64,000 bases of DNA. It comes from Arthrobacter sp. DNA4 (GTDB lineage Bacteria > Actinomycetota > Actinomycetes > Actinomycetales > Micrococcaceae). The DNA lies in the NCBI RefSeq assembly GCF_024362385.1, contig NZ_CP101466.1, positions 1,488,001 to 1,552,000 of the forward strand. The letters run 5' to 3'. The notes below the pieces were generated by a model that did no database searches, had not been told where the DNA came from, and worked only from the letters and a program-made list of their open reading frames with translations. The position numbers and the translations under genes are program-made. Shown here piece after piece: positions 43,262 to 52,124 of the stretch (positions within the stretch are counted from its first letter, which is position 1; each line of letters begins with the position of its first letter).

Positions 43262-43885
43262 GTGAAGTTCATAGGTGCAGGCGCCCGCCCCGGCCGTCCC
43301 CAGGTGGACCATGACCGCGTGGTCACTATTCCCAATCTGCTCACCGTGGTGCGGTTCATGGGTGTTCCGCTCTTCATCTGGCTGGTCCTGGCCCAAAAGG
43401 AGTACGGGGCAGGCGTGATCGTCTTGGCTGTCATGGCAGGGACGGACTGGATTGACGGCTACATCGCCCGCCGCTTCGACCAAGCCTCCAAGCTGGGCAG
43501 GGTCCTTGACCCCATCGCCGACCGCCTTGCCCTACTGGCGGTGGCCTTCACCCTGGTGATTGCCGGCGTCGTGCATTGGCTGTACCTGGCCGCGCTGGTG
43601 GTGCCCGATGCCGTCCTGCTGGTACTGACTCTCTCCCTCTTCCGCGGCCACCCGGACCTCCCGGTCAGCGTGGTGGGGAAGGTGCGGACCGGGCTGCTGC
43701 TTTTGGGCACGCCGCTGCTGGTCCTGTCGCGGATGGACACCGGGTTTTCCGGCCAGCTCTTCGCCGCCGCCTGGGTGGTGCTGGGCCTGGGCCTGGTGGG
43801 TCACTGGATTGCCGCGTACAACTATTTCCGGGCCATGCTGCGCAAGGGCCGGGCATTGAAACAGCACGACGGCGGGAACGGCTGA
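43262..43885 (+). CDS. CDP-alcohol phosphatidyltransferase-family protein
   Basis: The 207-residue membrane enzyme carries the CDP-alcohol signature DWIDGYIARRFDQASKLG then RVLDPIAD (D-x2-D-G-x2-A-R-x8-G-x3-D-x3-D). It could be PgsA-like or make another anionic or head-group lipid. Helices flank the motif. GTG 43262 follows AAGGAGAGGGGG. The next gene overlaps by one base, so they are co-translated. Confidence 0.88.
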   Translation: MKFIGAGARPGRPQVDHDRVVTIPNLLTVVRFMGVPLFIWLVLAQKEYGAGVIVLAVMAGTDWIDGYIARRFDQASKLGRVLDPIADRLALLAVAFTLVIAGVVHWLYLAALVVPDAVLLVLTLSLFRGHPDLPVSVVGKVRTGLLLLGTPLLVLSRMDTGFSGQLFAAAWVVLGLGLVGHWIAAYNYFRAMLRKGRALKQHDGGNG

Positions 43886-44793
43886 TGGTGTGGTTTGCCG
43901 TCGGCCTGGCGGTGCTTGGCGCCTTCTGCCTTGCGTTGGGCGCGCAGCGCCAGGGCAGCGCCGTCAAAGCCGATACCGGTGGCCTGGCCCTGAGCTCCAA
44001 TGGCTTCCTGCGCCTCCTGCGCAATCCCCGGTGGATGCTTGGACTCCTGCTGCTGTGCACCGGCATGGCGATGAATGCCGTCGCCCTGGTCTCCGCACCG
44101 CTCACGGTCATCCAGCCCATCGGCGCCATTGCCCTGGTGATCACCACAGTGGTCAATGCCCGGGACCAGGACCTGACCATCAACCGCGCCACGGCGGTGT
44201 CGATTGCCGCGTGTGTCACCGGATCCGCGCTCTTCGTCCTCCTGGCGGTCAACGTCACCCAGGAGAACCACCATGTCAGCCCGGAGGATGAGCTCACCAT
44301 CGTCCTGCTGCTGGCCCTGGCGGTGGGACTGTTCGGCACGCTGGCGGTGACGTTCAAGCACCGGATGAACGCGTTCATCTACATCCTCGGCGCCGGCATT
44401 CTGTTCGGCTTTGTGGCAGTCCTCACCCGGATCATCGGCAAGCACCTCCTGGATCCGAATGGCCTGTTCCTGCTGAATGTCCAGTGGTATTCGGTGGTGG
44501 CCATTGTCGCGGCCGGCGGCCTGGGGTCCTGGTTCGTGCAGAGTGCCTACTCCACCGGTCCGCCTGACCTGGTGATCGCCGGACTCACGGTGGTCGACCC
44601 CATGGTGGGCATCGCCATCGGCATCATCATCCTGGGCGAACTGCGCCCCGACGTCCATGCCGTCATGGCCATTGCGATGGGAACGGCTGCCGCCCTTGCT
44701 ATCGTTGGGGTTATCGCCCTTTCCCGGCACCACCCGGAGGTCACCAAGCGCAAGAAGGACGCGCGGAAGGCCGCCGGCAGGCCGTCCCACTAG
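43885..44793 (+). CDS. DMT-superfamily transporter
   Basis: The 302-residue protein has about ten helices and the two-repeat EamA/DMT layout (LTVIQPIGAIALVITTVVNA in the first half, VIAGLTVVDPMVGIAIGI in the second). It ends with a basic tail (KRKKDARKAAGR). Its substrate is unknown; it is coupled to a lipid synthase, so a link to lipid precursors is possible but unproved. ATG 43885 overlaps the upstream stop. Confidence 0.82.
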   Translation: MVWFAVGLAVLGAFCLALGAQRQGSAVKADTGGLALSSNGFLRLLRNPRWMLGLLLLCTGMAMNAVALVSAPLTVIQPIGAIALVITTVVNARDQDLTINRATAVSIAACVTGSALFVLLAVNVTQENHHVSPEDELTIVLLLALAVGLFGTLAVTFKHRMNAFIYILGAGILFGFVAVLTRIIGKHLLDPNGLFLLNVQWYSVVAIVAAGGLGSWFVQSAYSTGPPDLVIAGLTVVDPMVGIAIGIIILGELRPDVHAVMAIAMGTAAALAIVGVIALSRHHPEVTKRKKDARKAAGRPSH

Positions 44794-44904
44794 TCCCTTC
44801 CCGTCCGTAACCAGCAATCCCACGAAGCCCGGCGCCTTGCGCCAGCGGCCAACCGTGCTGTCAGTTCCAGGCTGTCCGCACCGTGACCATCAGGAGTACT
44901 CCCC

Positions 44905-46101
44905 ATGACCACGCCCGCCGACCAGCGCCCCCTGACCATCCTCATCGCCGCAGACACCTACCCCCCGGACGTCAACGGTGCGGCCCAGTTTGGCTACCGG
45001 CTGGCCAAGGGAATGACTGCCCGGGGCCACAACGTCCATGTCCTGGCGTCCCGTGACAGCAAGGGAAAGAGCTTCACCGAGTTCCGCGAGGAAGCAACCG
45101 TGCACCGGCTCCGCTCGCACAAGGCATTCACGCATGAGACCTTCCGCCTCTGCTTCCCCTGGGAAATCAAGAAGGAAATCAGCCTCCTCTTCGACCGGGT
45201 CAAGCCCGACGTCGTGCACATCCAGAGCCACTACATGATCGGCGAGCACGTGCTCTATGAGGCCGTGAAACGCGGCGTCCGCATCATTGCCACCAACCAC
45301 TTCATGCCCGAGAACCTCAACCCCTTCCTGCCGTTCCCGCAGTGGTTCAAGGACATTATTGGGCGGGTCTCCTGGAAGGACATGGGCAAGGTCATGAGCC
45401 AGGCGGACGTGGTGACAACGCCCACGCCGCTTGCCGCCCGGGCCATGCACGAGCACGCGTTCCTCCGCAAAGTCCTGCCCCTGTCCAACGGCATCGACTC
45501 CGCCGCCTACGAACTGCAGCCCGGTGAACACATCGAGCCGCACGCCCACCCCACCGTCCTGTTCGCCGGCCGCCTCGCCGAGGAAAAGCACGTGGACGTG
45601 CTGATCGAGGCCATCGGCAAAACGCCGCCGGAGCTGAACGTACACCTGGAGATCGTGGGCGGCGGCGAAGTGCGCTCCGCCCTGGAGGACCTGGTGAGGC
45701 GGCTCGGCCTCACCAGCCGGGTCAAGTTCCTGGGCCTTGCCAGCGACGAGGAACTGCGGACCGCCTACATCCGTGCCGACCTTTTCTGCATGCCCGGAAC
45801 GGCGGAACTGCAGTCCCTGGTGACACTGGAAGCGATGTCCGCCTCCACCCCCGTGGTCCTGGCGGACGCCATGGCGCTGCCGCACCTGGTTCGCGACGGC
45901 GGGAACGGGTACCTCTTCACCCCCAACGACAGTGACGACCTCGCCAAGAAGATCACGCAGGTGCTGGAACTGCCCAAGGACGAACAGCAGGCCATGGGCC
46001 GCGCCAGCCGGCAGATGGTGGAGCCCCACAGCATCCAGGGGACGCTGCAGACCTTCGAGGACCTGTACCGCGGCGCCTCCTACGATGACAAAGTGGTCTG
46101 A
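44905..46101 (+). CDS. GT4-family glycosyltransferase
   Basis: This 398-residue GT-B enzyme starts ILIAADTYPPDVNGAAQFGY. It has the mid-region SNGIDSAAYE, nucleotide-sugar site VLFAGRLAEEKHVDVLIEA (about residues 218-236) and the C-terminal Glu motif LQSLVTLEAMSASTPVVLAD (about 303-322). The family transfers sugars to lipids such as phosphatidylinositol or diacylglycerol; the acceptor is unknown. ATG 44905 follows AGGAG. Confidence 0.88.
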   Translation: MTTPADQRPLTILIAADTYPPDVNGAAQFGYRLAKGMTARGHNVHVLASRDSKGKSFTEFREEATVHRLRSHKAFTHETFRLCFPWEIKKEISLLFDRVKPDVVHIQSHYMIGEHVLYEAVKRGVRIIATNHFMPENLNPFLPFPQWFKDIIGRVSWKDMGKVMSQADVVTTPTPLAARAMHEHAFLRKVLPLSNGIDSAAYELQPGEHIEPHAHPTVLFAGRLAEEKHVDVLIEAIGKTPPELNVHLEIVGGGEVRSALEDLVRRLGLTSRVKFLGLASDEELRTAYIRADLFCMPGTAELQSLVTLEAMSASTPVVLADAMALPHLVRDGGNGYLFTPNDSDDLAKKITQVLELPKDEQQAMGRASRQMVEPHSIQGTLQTFEDLYRGASYDDKVV

Positions 46102-46176
46102 ACCCTTTCCCGGGTTTGCTAGAGTGTTTTTGCCCTGCCGGAGCACGGCGCCCGAACACCTGCTCCCGGGGCTTGG

Positions 46177-46250
46177 GGGGCTATAGCTCAGCTGGTTAGA
46201 GCGCGGGACTCATAATCCTAAGGTCCTCGGTTCAAGTCCGAGTAGCCCTA
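46177..46250 (+). tRNA. tRNA with CAT anticodon (Met, possibly Ile2)
   Basis: The acceptor GGGGCTA pairs with TAGCCCT. The anticodon loop is CTCATAA (CAT). The T arm is CTCGG-TTCAAGT-CCGAG, with discriminator A and no encoded CCA. It lacks initiator features (three G-C pairs in the anticodon stem), so elongator Met or lysidine-modified Ile2 are both open. Confidence 0.9.
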
Positions 46251-46255
46251 CCTCG

Positions 46256-46293
46256 ACCGCGGCCGACGAGTTTTCGTTGGCCGCGGTTTTCTT
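46256..46293 (+). terminator. Terminator after the CAT tRNA
   Basis: Stem ACCGCGGCCGACGA (46256-46269) with 46274-46287 (one G-T pair), loop GTTT, then TTTTCTT. It is an intrinsic terminator. Confidence 0.85.
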
Positions 46294-46311
46294 GGTTAAC
46301 CCCGCACCCTG

Positions 46312-46339
46312 CGGTATGTTACTGACCAGTAACATACCG
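46312..46339. promoter_or_regulatory. Perfect palindromic operator before the acyl-CoA dehydrogenase
   Basis: Arms CGGTATGTTACTG (46312-46324) and CAGTAACATACCG (46327-46339) are exact reverse complements around AC, 49 bases before ATG 46388. The core TTACTGACCAGTAA is typical of TetR-family operators on lipid catabolic genes. The regulator is not in this window. Confidence 0.72.
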
Positions 46340-46387
46340 TGCTCCGCTCCGCGGCATGGTCAGCGCTGATCATCAAAGAAGGTAACC

Positions 46388-47578
46388 ATGGCCACCTCCG
46401 CAGCCGATTTCCCAGAGCTTCCCTACGCCGACGGCGACTTCTTCGCCTTCGAGCAGCTTCTCTCCGGCAAGGAGCAAGACCGGCTGGCCGAAGTCCGCGA
46501 CTTCCTGGCGCGTGAGGTCAAGCCAATTGCCGTGGACTGCTGGAACCGCGGAGAGTTCCCCATGGACCTGGTGCCCAAGCTTGCCGGGCTGGACCTGGTC
46601 AGCCCGGTGCGGCGGCAGGGGTATTCCAACCTCTTCGCCGGCATGCTACACGCCGAAGCCACCCGAGCGGACGCCTCCATCGCCACCTTCCTAGGCGTGC
46701 ACGACGGGCTGTTCACCGGCTCCATTGAGTTGCTGGCATCCCAAGAGCAGCAGGATGAATGGCTTCCCGATATCTACGCGCTGAAGAAGATCGGGGCCTT
46801 CGGCCTGACCGAGCCGCTGGGCGGCAGCGACGTGGCCGGCGGAACTCGCACCACGGCGCGCAGGGACGGGGACAACTGGATCCTCAACGGCGCGAAGCGC
46901 TGGATCGGCAATGCCACATTCTCCGACTGGGTGGTGGTGTATGCACGCGACGTGGCGGACAACCAGGTCAAGGGCTTCATGGTGGACACCACGCTGGCCG
47001 GATACAGCGCAACAAAGATCGAGAACAAGATCTCCCTGCGGACAGTCCAGAACGCCGACATCGTCCTGACGGACGTCGTGGTACCGGACCACTTCAAGCT
47101 CGCCAACGCCAACAGCTTCCGCGACGTCAACAAGGTGCTCAAAGTCACCCGCCTGTCAGTTGCCTGGCAGGCCGTGGGCCTCCAGATGGCCGCCTTCGAT
47201 GTTGCCCGCCGCTATGCCGTGGAGCGCCAGCAGTTCGGCCGCCCTCTGGCCTCCTTCCAGCTCATCCAGGACCAGCTGGTCCGGATCCTGGGCAACACGG
47301 TCAGCTCCATGGGCATGATGGTCCGGCTCTCCCAGCTGGAGGACGCCGGGGAGGCGAAGGACGAACAATCTGCACTCGCCAAGGCCTTCGCCACCGACCG
47401 CATGAGGGAGAGTGTGGCGCTGGGCCGCAGCATCCTGGGCGGCAACGGCATCGTGACCGACTACGGGATGGCCAAAATCTTCGCCGACGCGGAGGCCATC
47501 TACTCCTACGAGGGCACGGCGGAAATCAACACCCTGGTGACAGGGCGGGCCATCACCGGTATCTCGGCCATCGTCTAG
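46388..47578 (+). CDS. Acyl-CoA dehydrogenase family protein
   Basis: The 396-residue FAD enzyme has the motifs FGLTEPLGGSDVAG (about residues 138-151), GAKRWIGNATFSD and RRYAVERQQFGRPLASFQ (about 277-294). The C-terminal catalytic Glu lies in YSYEGTAEINTLVTGRAITG. It resembles glutaryl-CoA dehydrogenase-like members by length and motif order, but the substrate cannot be read from sequence. ATG 46388 follows AAAGAAGG. It is controlled by the palindrome at 46312-46339. Confidence 0.9.
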   Translation: MATSAADFPELPYADGDFFAFEQLLSGKEQDRLAEVRDFLAREVKPIAVDCWNRGEFPMDLVPKLAGLDLVSPVRRQGYSNLFAGMLHAEATRADASIATFLGVHDGLFTGSIELLASQEQQDEWLPDIYALKKIGAFGLTEPLGGSDVAGGTRTTARRDGDNWILNGAKRWIGNATFSDWVVVYARDVADNQVKGFMVDTTLAGYSATKIENKISLRTVQNADIVLTDVVVPDHFKLANANSFRDVNKVLKVTRLSVAWQAVGLQMAAFDVARRYAVERQQFGRPLASFQLIQDQLVRILGNTVSSMGMMVRLSQLEDAGEAKDEQSALAKAFATDRMRESVALGRSILGGNGIVTDYGMAKIFADAEAIYSYEGTAEINTLVTGRAITGISAIV

Positions 47579-47646
47579 GCGGGACGCCCACACGGGCAGT
47601 TGTCTGACTAATTGATGTTCCGGGGCCATGCCTGCCTTCTCCGTGG

Positions 47647-48273
47647 CTATGGGCCACCGGACAGCGGCAGCAGGATGGACGGGCGGAGGTCCAGGACGAA
47701 CTGCAGGGGATTGACGTAGTCCTCTCCTTCCCGCACGCCCCAGTGCAGGCACTGCGCCGCCGGGCAGTGCCCCGGCAGCACGGTGCCGATGACCTCACCC
47801 CGGGCTACGGTGGCGCCCACGGCCAACGTGCTTTCCACTGGCTCGAAACTGCTGCGCAGGCCGCCGCCATGGTCGATGGTGATGACGGGACGGTCCACCA
47901 CCACGCCCGCGAAACTCACCGTTCCGGCCGCGGGTGACAGGACCTGCGTGCCTGCAGTGAATTCAAGGTCGACGCCCCGGTGTCCGCTCAGCCATGGCTT
48001 GGGCGGTGGATCGAAAGGGCGCAGCACCCGCGGCCGCGGTGCCAGGGGCCACTGCCAGGAAGGGGCGGCACCCGCCCGGGCGGCCGTCGTCGTACTTCCC
48101 TGCTGGCTGGCGGCCGCCGGAGGGCCGAAGCCGGCGGCGCTGTAGGAGAGGGCTGCGCTGTTCGGAATGGCTGCGCTGTAGGAGAGGGCTGCGCTGTTCG
48201 GAAGGCCGGCGCCCGGGGTGGCAATCGACGCCGGCAGCAGCAGGAAGGCGGCCAGCAGGACTGATGTCTTCAT
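47647..48273 (-). CDS. Secreted M23-family metallopeptidase
   Basis: The 208-residue protein has a signal peptide (TSVLLAAFLLLPASIATPGA), then a tandem 12-residue repeat (NSAALSYSAA...). A LytM/M23 domain follows with the zinc ligands in HRGVDLEF and the HWG motif (CLHWGVREG). It likely cuts peptidoglycan or binds it as an inactive regulator. The 36-base DNA repeat is at 48137-48203. It is divergent from the rpsB leader. Confidence 0.85.
   Translation of the reverse strand: MKTSVLLAAFLLLPASIATPGAGLPNSAALSYSAAIPNSAALSYSAAGFGPPAAASQQGSTTTAARAGAAPSWQWPLAPRPRVLRPFDPPPKPWLSGHRGVDLEFTAGTQVLSPAAGTVSFAGVVVDRPVITIDHGGGLRSSFEPVESTLAVGATVARGEVIGTVLPGHCPAAQCLHWGVREGEDYVNPLQFVLDLRPSILLPLSGGP
48137..48203 (-). 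repeat. 36-base tandem repeat inside the M23 gene
   Basis: The segment starting GCGCTGTAGGAGAGGGCTGC at 48137 recurs at 48173 (period 36, at least 31 identical bases per copy). In protein it gives two copies of a 12-residue Asn/Ser/Ala/Tyr unit in the linker after the signal peptide. Copy number could vary between strains. Confidence 0.8.
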
Positions 48274-48379
48274 GCGACCAGCCTGCCCGCCTGCATTGCG
48301 CGCCGGCAGGGCCGGTTCCGGCTATGTGGACAACGGCCCGGGCAGGCACGACCTGTCCGGCGGGTGGGGGTGCCTGTAG

Positions 48380-48385
48380 TACACT
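48380..48385 (+). promoter_or_regulatory. Candidate -10 box (TACACT) for rpsB
   Basis: TACACT fits the actinobacterial -10 and would give a leader of about 330 bases before rpsB. A -35 is not clear. Confidence 0.45.
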
Positions 48386-48720
48386 TGATGGAGCAGTTTG
48401 CTGCGCCCTCAACGCGTTACGTCCCAGTGGTCCACCCCCGCGGTGCATCCCCCTGTCCGGATCGCGTCGGCACATCTCATTCAGGAGTGTGGGGGAGCGG
48501 CGGCTGACTACGCGCATCCAGCCCTCCGGCAGCGAACGCCCCGGCGTCGTCCATGGAGGATCGCTCTTCCTGCGGTCAGGCTTTCGTCCTGATGGGAAGG
48601 GCGGGGGATGCCAGGAGCACGGCCCGTCCGGGCCACGCTGATCAACCGTCAACTATTGGCAGGGTAAGAAGCCTCCGGGTTTTCTCATGAATGACCTGCC
48701 GGAAAATAAGGAGCGCCGGA
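48386..48720 (+). other. Long untranslated region before rpsB
   Basis: This 335-base stretch between the probable promoter and rpsB has no credible gene. It is G/C-rich with several short inverted repeats (for example CCATGGAGG and CCTGCGGTCAGG...CCTGATGG). It could be a regulatory leader for S2/EF-Ts, as in other bacteria, but I do not recognise a known RNA class. Confidence 0.4.
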
Positions 48721-49584
48721 ATGCCCGTCGTAACCATGCGCCAGCTGCTTGACAGCGGCGTCCACTTTGGACACCAGACCCGCCGTTGGAACCCGAAGAT
48801 GAAGCGCTTCATCTTCACCGAGCGCAACGGCATCTACATCATCGACCTGCAGCAGTCGCTGTCCTACATCGACCGCGCCTACGAGTTCGTCAAGGCCACT
48901 GTTGCCCACGGCGGCACCGTGCTCTTCGTCGGCACCAAGAAGCAGGCCCAGGAAGCAATTGCCGAGCAGGCAACCCGCGTGGGCCAGCCCTACGTCAACC
49001 AGCGTTGGCTCGGCGGTATGCTGACCAACTTCCAGACGGTTGCCAAGCGTATCCAGCGCATGAAGGAACTCGAAGAGATCGACTTCGACGACGTCGCCGG
49101 TTCCGCTTACACCAAGAAGGAACTCCTGCTCCTCAAGCGTGAGCTCACCAAGCTGGAGTCCAACCTGGGCGGTATCCGCAACCTGACCAAGGCTCCGTCC
49201 CTGCTGTGGGTTGTTGACACCAAGAAGGAACACCTCGCCGTTGACGAGGCCAAGAAGCTGAACATCCCGGTTGTGGCCATCCTGGACACCAACTGCGACC
49301 CGGACGAAGTCGACTTCCCGATCCCGGGCAACGACGACGCCATCCGCTCCGTGAACCTCCTGACCCGCGTTGTTGCCGACGCTGTTGCCGAGGGCCTGAT
49401 CGCCCGCAACAACCGCGGCACGGGCGCCACCGAAGCTCCGGAAGAGCCGCTGGCCGAGTGGGAGCGCGAGCTCCTCGAAGGCAGCAAGGCAGAAGCTGCT
49501 GCCGCTCCGGCTGAGAACGCTGAAGCTCCGGCCGCCGAGGAAGCTCCGGCAGCTGCCGAGGCTCCCGCCGAAGACGCCAAGTAA
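48721..49584 (+). CDS. rpsB: 30S ribosomal protein S2
   Basis: The 287-residue protein begins [20 protein letters not shown] and has the S2 core ([50 protein letters not shown]). The C-terminal 50 residues are the Ala/Glu/Pro-rich extension common in actinobacteria. ATG 48721 follows AATAAGGAG; upstream in-frame codons are not used. tsf follows 128 bases later, after a hairpin. Confidence 0.96.
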   Translation: MPVVTMRQLLDSGVHFGHQTRRWNPKMKRFIFTERNGIYIIDLQQSLSYIDRAYEFVKATVAHGGTVLFVGTKKQAQEAIAEQATRVGQPYVNQRWLGGMLTNFQTVAKRIQRMKELEEIDFDDVAGSAYTKKELLLLKRELTKLESNLGGIRNLTKAPSLLWVVDTKKEHLAVDEAKKLNIPVVAILDTNCDPDEVDFPIPGNDDAIRSVNLLTRVVADAVAEGLIARNNRGTGATEAPEEPLAEWERELLEGSKAEAAAAPAENAEAPAAEEAPAAAEAPAEDAK

Positions 49585-49631
49585 CACACGCAAAATCCGG
49601 ATTCTCCGCGCTGTCCGCAGCCGGAGCTGCT

Positions 49632-49671
49632 GACAGGATGGCGGCCCACCCCCGTGGGCTGCCGTCCTGTC
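49632..49671 (+). terminator. Hairpin between rpsB and tsf
   Basis: The stem GACAGGATGGCGGCCCAC (49632-49649) pairs with 49654-49671 with two wobbles around CCCC. No T-run follows, so it may attenuate rather than stop transcription, lowering tsf relative to rpsB, or protect the 3' end. Confidence 0.6.
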
Positions 49672-49712
49672 GGTCCGTACACCACCACACATTTCTAGAC
49701 AGAGGGGTTCAC

Positions 49713-50549
49713 ATGGCGAACTACACTGCCGCGGACATCAAGGCCCTGCGTGAGCGCACCGGCGCCGGCATGATGGACGTCAAGAAGGCTCTTGACGAAG
49801 CCAACGGTGACGCCGAGAAGGCCATCGAGATCATCCGCATCAAGGGCCTCAAGGGCGCTACCAAGCGCGAAGGCCGCTCCACCGCTGAAGGCCTCGTGGC
49901 CGCCAAGGTCAGCAACGGGGTCGGCGTCATGATCGAGGTCAACTGCGAGACCGACTTCGTCGCCAAGGCTGACAAGTTCATCCAGCTGGCCGACAAGGTC
50001 CTGGCCGTGGCCGTCGAGTCCGGCGCTGCCGACCTCGAGACCCTGCTGGCCACCGACGTTGACGGCAAGCCGCTCTCCGAGGTTGTCGTCGAAGAAGGCG
50101 CCATCCTGGGCGAGAAGGTTGTTGTCCGCCGCATCTCCCGCGTTGAGGGTGCAACGGTTGACGCTTACCTGCACAAGACCTCCAAGGACCTCCCGGCCCA
50201 GGTCGGCGTTCTGTTCGCTGTCGACGGTGAAGGCGAAGCCGCCACCGCCGCTGCCCACGACGTTGCCGTGCACATCGCCGCCATGGCCCCGAACTACCTC
50301 ACCCGTGAGGACGTTCCGGCCGAGCTCGTCGAGTCCGAGCGCCGCATCGCCGAAGAGACCGCCAAGGCCGAGGGCAAGCCGGAAGCTGCCCTCACCAAGA
50401 TTGTGGAAGGCCGCGTGACGGGCTTCTACAAGGGCGAGGTCCTGGTTGACCAGGCATTCGCCAAGGACGCCAAGAAGTCCGTGGCACAGGTCCTCGAAGA
50501 GGCCGGTGTCAAGGGAACCGCTTTCACGCGTTTCCGCGTCGGCTCCTAG
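49713..50549 (+). CDS. tsf: Elongation factor Ts
   Basis: The 278-residue EF-Ts catalyses nucleotide exchange on EF-Tu. The N-terminal UBA-like domain (RTGAGMMDVKKALDEANGD), the EF-Ts core (VEVNCETDFVAK-type: VMIEVNCETDFVAKADKF) and AVHIAAMAPNYL are present. Length is typical of actinobacteria. ATG 49713 follows AGAGGGG. A terminator follows at 50560. Confidence 0.96.
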   Translation: MANYTAADIKALRERTGAGMMDVKKALDEANGDAEKAIEIIRIKGLKGATKREGRSTAEGLVAAKVSNGVGVMIEVNCETDFVAKADKFIQLADKVLAVAVESGAADLETLLATDVDGKPLSEVVVEEGAILGEKVVVRRISRVEGATVDAYLHKTSKDLPAQVGVLFAVDGEGEAATAAAHDVAVHIAAMAPNYLTREDVPAELVESERRIAEETAKAEGKPEAALTKIVEGRVTGFYKGEVLVDQAFAKDAKKSVAQVLEEAGVKGTAFTRFRVGS

Positions 50550-50559
50550 CCGAAACTGC

Positions 50560-50593
50560 AAGGGGGTGGCCACTTCGGTGGCCGCCCCTTTTG
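50560..50593 (+). terminator. Terminator after tsf
   Basis: AAGGGGGTGGCCAC (50560-50573) pairs with 50578-50591 across TTCG with two wobbles, followed by TTTT. It closes the rpsB-tsf unit. Confidence 0.8.
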
Positions 50594-50699
50594 CATGCGC
50601 CCAAACGGCTGGCAGTCCAGTCCGTTTGGACCGCTGCCGGTTCCGGGCACCGGATCCGGCAGGATACCCTTTTTTCAGAGTCACCAACGGGAAGGCATC

Positions 50700-51437
50700 A
50701 TGGAAGCCGTCAACACTGTCACGCATTCGGAGAAGAGCCGGCGGCGGGTCCTCCTGAAGCTCTCCGGCGAGGTCTTCGGCGGTGGGAAGCTCGGTGTCGA
50801 TCCCGAGACCGTCCGCAACGTCGCCAAGCAGATCGCAGCAGCCGTCCCCGAAGTGGAGGTGGCCATTGTGGTGGGCGGCGGAAACTTCTTCCGCGGCGCC
50901 GAACTGTCCCAGAGCGGCATGGACCGCTCCCGCGCCGACTACATGGGCATGCTGGGAACCGTCATGAACTGCCTGGCGCTGCAGGATTTCCTGGAGCAGG
51001 CGGGCGTGGAAACCCGCGTCCAGAGCGCCATCACCATGGGCCAGGTGGCCGAGGCCTACATTCCGCGCCGCGCCATCCGTCACATGGAAAAGGGCCGCGT
51101 GGTCATTTTTGGCGCCGGCGCAGGCCTGCCCTACTTCTCCACCGACACCGTAGCCGCCCAGCGCGCCCTGGAAGTCCACGCGGACGTGGTCCTCATGGCC
51201 AAGAGCGGGGTGGATGCTGTGTACACCGCGGACCCCAAGAAGGACCCCACCGCGGAGCGGCTGGAGACCCTCAGCTACGACGATGCCCTGCGCCGCGACA
51301 TCCGCGTCATGGACCAGACGGCCATGACCATGTGCAAGGACAACGACCTCTCCATGGTGGTTTTCGGCATGGAGGGTGAAGGCAACGTCACCCGCGCCAT
51401 CCTTGGCGAAAAGCTGGGCACGCTGGTCACCGCCTAG
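50700..51437 (+). CDS. pyrH: UMP kinase
   Basis: This 245-residue amino-acid-kinase-fold enzyme phosphorylates UMP. Key marks are [26 protein letters not shown] (about residues 59-71), [11 protein letters not shown] and [13 protein letters not shown] (about 149-161), and [15 protein letters not shown] 50700 follows GGGAAGG. It begins the pyrH-frr-cdsA segment, separated from tsf by a terminator. Confidence 0.96.
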   Translation: MEAVNTVTHSEKSRRRVLLKLSGEVFGGGKLGVDPETVRNVAKQIAAAVPEVEVAIVVGGGNFFRGAELSQSGMDRSRADYMGMLGTVMNCLALQDFLEQAGVETRVQSAITMGQVAEAYIPRRAIRHMEKGRVVIFGAGAGLPYFSTDTVAAQRALEVHADVVLMAKSGVDAVYTADPKKDPTAERLETLSYDDALRRDIRVMDQTAMTMCKDNDLSMVVFGMEGEGNVTRAILGEKLGTLVTA

Positions 51438-51462
51438 CTGCGGCTAGGATGATTTCAGGACA

Positions 51463-51496
51463 GTTCCGTCCCCGCCCGTTCGGGCGGGGACGGAAC
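51463..51496 (+). terminator. Perfect hairpin between pyrH and frr
   Basis: A 16-bp arm GTTCCGTCCCCGCCCG (51463-51478) matches 51481-51496 around TT, with no T-tail. It lies 26 bases after pyrH. It could be an attenuator, or an mRNA stability element between pyrH and frr. Confidence 0.55.
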
Positions 51497-51566
51497 CAGC
51501 AACAAAGAACCACGTGAGTGCATGGATCGGGCGCCCCGGACTGCACCAGAACCGTCAGGAGAGACC

Positions 51567-52124
51567 GTGATCGAAGAAACCTTGCTCGAAGCCGAAGAAA
51601 AGATGGACAAGGCGGTAGAGGTAGCCAAGGAAGACTTCGCCGCCGTCCGCACAGGCCGCGCCAACCCGGGCCTCTACAACAAGGTCCTGGTGGACTACTA
51701 CGGCTCGCCCACGCCGCTGCAGCAGCTGGCCTCCTTCGCCATCCCGGACGCCCGCACCATCCTGATCACCCCGTTCGACAAGACCGCCATGCGGGACATC
51801 GAACGCGCCCTGAGCGATTCCGAGGTCGGAGCCAACCCGTCCAACGACGGCAACGTCATCAGGATCACTATTCCTGAACTGACCAAGGAACGCCGCAAGG
51901 AATACGTGAAGATCGTCAAGACCAAGGGCGAGGACGCCAAGGTCTCCATCCGCAACATCCGCCGCAAGGCCAAGGAAACCCTGGACCGCCTGGTGAAGGA
52001 CGGCGAGGCGGGCGAAGACGAAGGCAACCGCGCCGAAAAGGAACTGGACAGCCTTACCAAGGCCCACGTGGACGGCATCGACGAACTGCTCAAGCGCAAG
52101 GAAGCAGAGCTGCTCGAAGTCTGA
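51567..52124 (+). CDS. frr: Ribosome recycling factor
   Basis: The 185-residue RRF splits post-termination ribosomes with EF-G. It shows [60 protein letters not shown] and ISIRNIRR-type ([15 protein letters not shown]). GTG 51567 follows AGGAGAG; the longer frame from 51522 is not needed. cdsA overlaps its stop by one base. Confidence 0.96.
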   Translation: MIEETLLEAEEKMDKAVEVAKEDFAAVRTGRANPGLYNKVLVDYYGSPTPLQQLASFAIPDARTILITPFDKTAMRDIERALSDSEVGANPSNDGNVIRITIPELTKERRKEYVKIVKTKGEDAKVSIRNIRRKAKETLDRLVKDGEAGEDEGNRAEKELDSLTKAHVDGIDELLKRKEAELLEV

